Part shown: one piece after another, positions 32,301-35,889 of the stretch
Numbering within the stretch: position 1 is the stretch's first letter
How the letters are laid out: every line of letters begins with the position of its first letter
Assembly (NCBI GenBank): GCA_037176905.1
Contig: JBBBWG010014445.1
Coordinates: 29,051-64,939 of the forward strand
Reading direction: 5' to 3'
Length of the DNA stretch: 35,889 nt
Source: Azolla pinnata
Lineage: Eukaryota; Streptophyta; Polypodiopsida; Salviniales; Salviniaceae
Notes under the pieces: model-generated
Databases searched by the model: none
The model's input: only the letters and a program-made list of their open reading frames with translations
Told to the model about the DNA's origin: nothing
Position numbers and translations under genes: made by a program

Positions 32301-34952
32301 GAAAGAAATATATCTAGCCTAGACCGCAATAAGCTCTTTACATCCAAGGATCCTGGGCTGAAACAGTTCCAAACATATTTGGTCTCATCAGTTCATGTTT
32401 TAAGAGATATTTGGTGTTGCATGCTTCAGATATGTTTGGAGCCCTTTATTTGACTATTGAGAGACAGAGAAGGAAAGAAATGGAAAACACCAAGAGAAAG
32501 AACTATATCTAGGAAAGTTAGGATTAAAATCTGGAAACAGCCCCAAACATCTGTTCGGGCCATTTTGAGGGGACATGTTTGGAGATCTTTATTTGACAAT
32601 TGAAGACAGAGATGGATGAGAGAGAAAGAGAATTTTTTCTTTTATATCCAGTATATCTATCAATGTTGGAGATGTTCAATGTTTCGTATCTGGTTCTTGC
32701 GACAAGACAGCACGATTATGGGATAGGCGAAGTGGCAACAGAGCAGTACAGACATATCCAGGACATGGAGGAGATGTGAATACAGTGCAGTTTTTCCCAG
32801 ATGGGTTGAGGTTTGGCACCGGGTCTGATGACGGTATTTGCAGAATTTTTGATGTGCGTACAGGCCATGAGCTGCAAAAATATACTGACCCATCTTTGTC
32901 AAGTCAAAATGCGAGAGCTACTGCGATAGGCTTTTCATCATCAGGACGTCTTCTATTTGCAGCTTACTCGAATGCAGATTGTTACATATGGGATACAATA
33001 ACTGCAAAGGTATTTATTCATTTTATGGCCACCTAAGTTATCTGGGTTTTTTCTAGATGTTCTGATCTTAGTTTGTTGTTGATCATCAAGTTATGTCAAG
33101 AAATGGATATTTGCACTAAATTAGGTGAGTATTCTACTTCTTTTTACGTGGGACATATCTTCATCTGTCCATTTTTCTTTTTGTATAAATATTTTCAATA
33201 AATCGTTAATTTCTGTGTACATGAAATTTGCCCAATCCCAAAATCAAATTGTTTTATACATTCTCCTTTAATCTTATATATATTATCTTATTATAAGTGA
33301 AACCATTTCCCACACATCTATCAGGTCTAATGTTGGTCTAACGCACTGGGGCACTCGTTGTCACATCACTTGGAATAATATCGATGTTTTGTAAAGGTTT
33401 CGTATAGAACCAAATATCCTTGAAGTGTCTCCTATCATAGTTACCATTCTGTCCTTTCTGATGGCAGTAGTCAATATCCGTTATCCTGAAAGATCCAATC
33501 TCAGATGCGCATTTTGCGGAAAAGATGAATGTTGATTGTATCTTAGAATTCTAACTTGATCAAATTCTCTCTGATGAACAAGTGTCGTCTGAAGTGTATG
33601 TCAGTGACAGGAGAACGACTAATTATGCTGTCAAATTAGATGTGGAAATTTGCATAAGCCACACATGCCTGTTAGTATTGAATATCTCAGGATCTCTGTT
33701 ATAAACCGTTGGGCCAGGTGGCACAAAAATGTTGTTACAGTAAGGACTATCTCAATAAACACGACATGCAACTTTAGCATATAGCGGCAGTTCCACTCTC
33801 AGCTATTAGATTTAACTGGGGGATCATCAAACTGCCTCATTTGGCAGTAGTTAGGAAATAACCGGGCTTGGTCCTGACTCCTTACCTGGAATGAATTAGT
33901 TGCTGCATGCAATCATTTAGAATGAATAGTTGCAACAGGCCATCATTCAGAATGATTGCTTGCAACAGGTGGTTAAGACAAAGTAACAAACCAGGAAGCT
34001 TATACAAAATAGCCTCCCTTTTGTTTTGAGAAAGGACTGGAATATTTTGTCAATATTTCGAGGTTCTCTGAAAGCTGGAATGTATGAACAGAACGAAGGT
34101 TAAATATTTATCGTCTAGATGAGATCATGACTACTATGTGGTAAGTGATGATAGTACTAGGTGTTCTTGGTTTGCCTTTGAAGTTGAACGCATTATTGCT
34201 GGGAGGGGTTGAATTTCTACCATCTATATGGGATTTCAGTGCGTGCTAGTTTTTTCTTTGTCGGTGTCAGAATATTATTCAGTAAGTAATGATAGTGGTT
34301 TTCCTTGAAGTTGAGTCCGTTATTGCTGGGATATGGTACTACTAATATGTTTTAGTATCTGTTTCCTTCCCTTTTTTTTTATTCTCAATGAATGTTAAAT
34401 TATGAAGAAGACGAAGATGCTTTTCATATGCACTGGCAATTATGATTATGCCCATTTCTCTCTGTATCGCTTCAATTTCATTCAGATCACGCAATTGTGT
34501 TTTTCCTACCAAAAATGTTCTGAATTTTTTCAGGTAGTGGGTAATTTAAGAACCGCAGAGAATGCACATAATGCACCTATAAGCTGCCTAGGTGTAGCTG
34601 ATGATGGAAGTGCAGTATGTACTGGAAGCTGGGATCGAAATCTCAAGGTTATCTATGCCTCGAATCTGCATGATGTGTACTTCAAATATTTTGCATTTTA
34701 GGAATAAAAATACTGGATTTTTTAGGCTATTTAGCGAACTGTTAATCCTAGAATTCTAATCACATATTCGGAAGTTTGCCTGCCTTATCGCATTTTCTTG
34801 TCTCGGCTATTTAGCAAACTGTAAATCCTAGAATTCTAATCACATATTTGGAAATTTTCCTGGCTTATGGCATTTTCTTGTCTCAATTTCCTCTTTCTTT
34901 GTTTCTTTGTTTCTGTGACTTACAGATTTGGGCCTTGAAGGGTGATCAGTAA
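29351..34952 (+). CDS. AGB1: Heterotrimeric G-protein beta subunit, seven-bladed WD40
   Basis: The beta subunit pairs with a G-gamma at the plasma membrane and relays signals together with G-alpha. Six exons are 29351-29456, 29626-29720, 31269-31687, 32652-33009, 34534-34647 and 34926-34952. All have GT-AG borders and fitting phases, giving 372 aa against about 377 for the Arabidopsis protein. The N-terminal coiled coil (residues about 1-36, MPLSELGERLSQANSQVNSL) is the G-gamma contact. WD40 blades follow, with conserved stretches DLVCCRTLQGHTGK, RIVSASQDGHLIVWNALTSQ, ACGGLDSVCSVY, LSGHKGYIS, VSGSCDKTARLWD, FGTGSDDG and CTGSWDRNLKIWA. One blade ends in WE instead of WD (ALWESE). The C-terminus is IWALKGDQ, unlike the IWAFGGHR-type ending I recall for other plants. 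The gene symbol follows the Arabidopsis orthologue. Confidence 0.95.
32287..32625. repeat. Diverged direct duplication in G-beta intron 3
   Basis: A block from about 32287 (agaaagaaatatatctag...ccaaacat...atgtttggag...ttatttgac...gacagaga) recurs from about 32484 with the same order of motifs. The unit is about 190 bp, and the second copy ends just before exon 4. Confidence 0.6.
33886..34335. repeat. Short tandem duplications in G-beta intron 4
   Basis: Near 33889-33972 a unit of about 35-40 bp (gaatgaattagttgc...atcattcagaatgattgct) occurs in two to three copies. Near 34142-34203 and 34282-34331 a taagt(g/a)atgatagt...ttgaagttga...ttattgctggga block is repeated about 135 bases apart. Confidence 0.55.
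34725..34884. repeat. Exact-period 80-bp tandem duplication in G-beta intron 5
   Basis: The block 34725-34804 (ggctatttagc(g/a)aactg...cattttcttgtctc) is followed directly by a second copy at 34805-34884, with only about nine differences. It makes up over half of this 278-bp intron and ends about 40 bases before the last exon. Confidence 0.9.
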
Positions 34953-35889
34953 AGGAAATGATGGGCAGCTGTACTTGGGTATCAAAGGCTCTCTATCATT
35001 CCATGCATAAGCAAGGTATTGATATTCCTTCGTCTATTGTATGAGAGGAGATCTTTATTCATGTAAGCATTGGAGCTCTAGCCAAGCTTGATTAGATTAG
35101 TGGCCCAAGTCAATGTATTTATAGCTCGCACTACAGCTGCTGAGCATCATGAAAAGATTGGACGTATAATAGAAACCACCAATCAGTTTGAAAACTACGA
35201 GAACAATATTTGGTCTTCCTTTTTCAATAATGTATGTTGATGCTGTAAATAAATGTCGATGTTTGACATGCAGTTTCTTGAGCCTTGTGGGATCCATTTC
35301 CCAGACCTCTTAGGAGAATGGTTTCGGTCAGTGAGTTCAAGATAACAGGGTCTATATATGCCTAGCACATGAGGGTTCTGCCAAATATGACCTGAAAAAT
35401 GTTTGGGTTATGGAAGATGAGGCTATTGTATGTTTTGGTCTCATAGGTCATGTTTGACCTTCGAAGATGATAACATAATCTCTCTCAATCACCAGCGTCC
35501 CATTGTAGATGACAACCAGTTTATAGATACTAGAAAGATACGTCGTATATATCACTCTTATCACTTTTCTTTATGATGATTGTTTTCGACGTTGAATGAA
35601 GCGGAAGAAGAAGAGGCAGCATCTATCTGTTTATCAGGTTTTGTAGCACCACCATTATGGGAGAGGATCAAGTAAGAAAGAAGCTTGGTTTGCAGGTTCC
35701 ATCCAGGCAAGAATGCCTTTCAGAAGAGAGATCCTCCCTATAGTTGGCTGATTCCGGTTGAAAAGGTAGAAGCGAGAGCATCGGGTACAGTATAGTGTTT
35801 GTGTCCAAATTCGTGTGATGTGAGCGAGAAATTTGTTTTGATGTTTTCACCTTGTCTCATGCTTTCTGCTGCATGTGCACATATAACCT
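34953..35889 (+). other. 3' flank of the G-beta gene
   Basis: An AATAAA at 35248-35253, about 296 nucleotides past the stop, is a candidate poly(A) signal. No further gene is recognised to the end of the window; the open frames on the minus strand are short and without motifs. Confidence 0.4.

Overview
This window is nuclear DNA from a land plant, very probably a flowering plant. The evidence is four genes of plant families with GT-AG introns, long AT-rich spacers, plant-type TTTAGGG-like tracts and many microsatellites. The sequence does not let me name the species.

Layout. (1) 1-2742: non-coding upstream DNA with a near-duplicated 90-bp block, a CAA/CAG microsatellite and CT/GA-rich tracts. 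(2) 2743-6070, plus strand: a complete two-exon G-type lectin S-receptor-like Ser/Thr kinase of the SD2-5 type (833 aa). (3) 6071-11977: spacer with local tandem duplications, a degenerate coding-like fragment, a possible isolated exon and a 65-bp tandem array. (4) 11978-13975, minus strand: an intronless VQ-motif protein of 665 aa, much longer than usual for that family. (5) 13976-16978: AT-rich spacer with a large foldback (inverted repeat) sequence. (6) 16979-25153, minus strand: a complete 11-exon ABCC (MRP-type) transporter. Every exon joins in frame to give 1326 aa, and the protein has no N-terminal TMD0. Its first exon carries a TTAGGG hexamer tract that codes for an Asn-Pro repeat. (7) 25154-29350: divergent spacer between the ABCC and G-beta genes, dominated by two GAT/GGT-rich arrays and a four-copy tandem repeat with tRNA-like internal promoter boxes. 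(8) 29351-34952, plus strand: a complete six-exon heterotrimeric G-protein beta subunit (372 aa). (9) 34953-35889: its 3' flank.

The genes do not form an operon or an obvious cluster. Their families share broad themes (surface receptor kinase, G-beta signalling, WRKY-cofactor VQ protein, organic-anion transport), but joint function is not supported by the sequence.

The most unusual aspect is the repeat biology. Nearly every long intron and spacer carries its own 2-6-copy tandem duplication with a period of about 40-200 bp, and one such repeat family occurs in the introns of two unrelated genes 16 kb apart. I found no mobile-element protein, no rRNA, no canonical tRNA gene and no CRISPR array.
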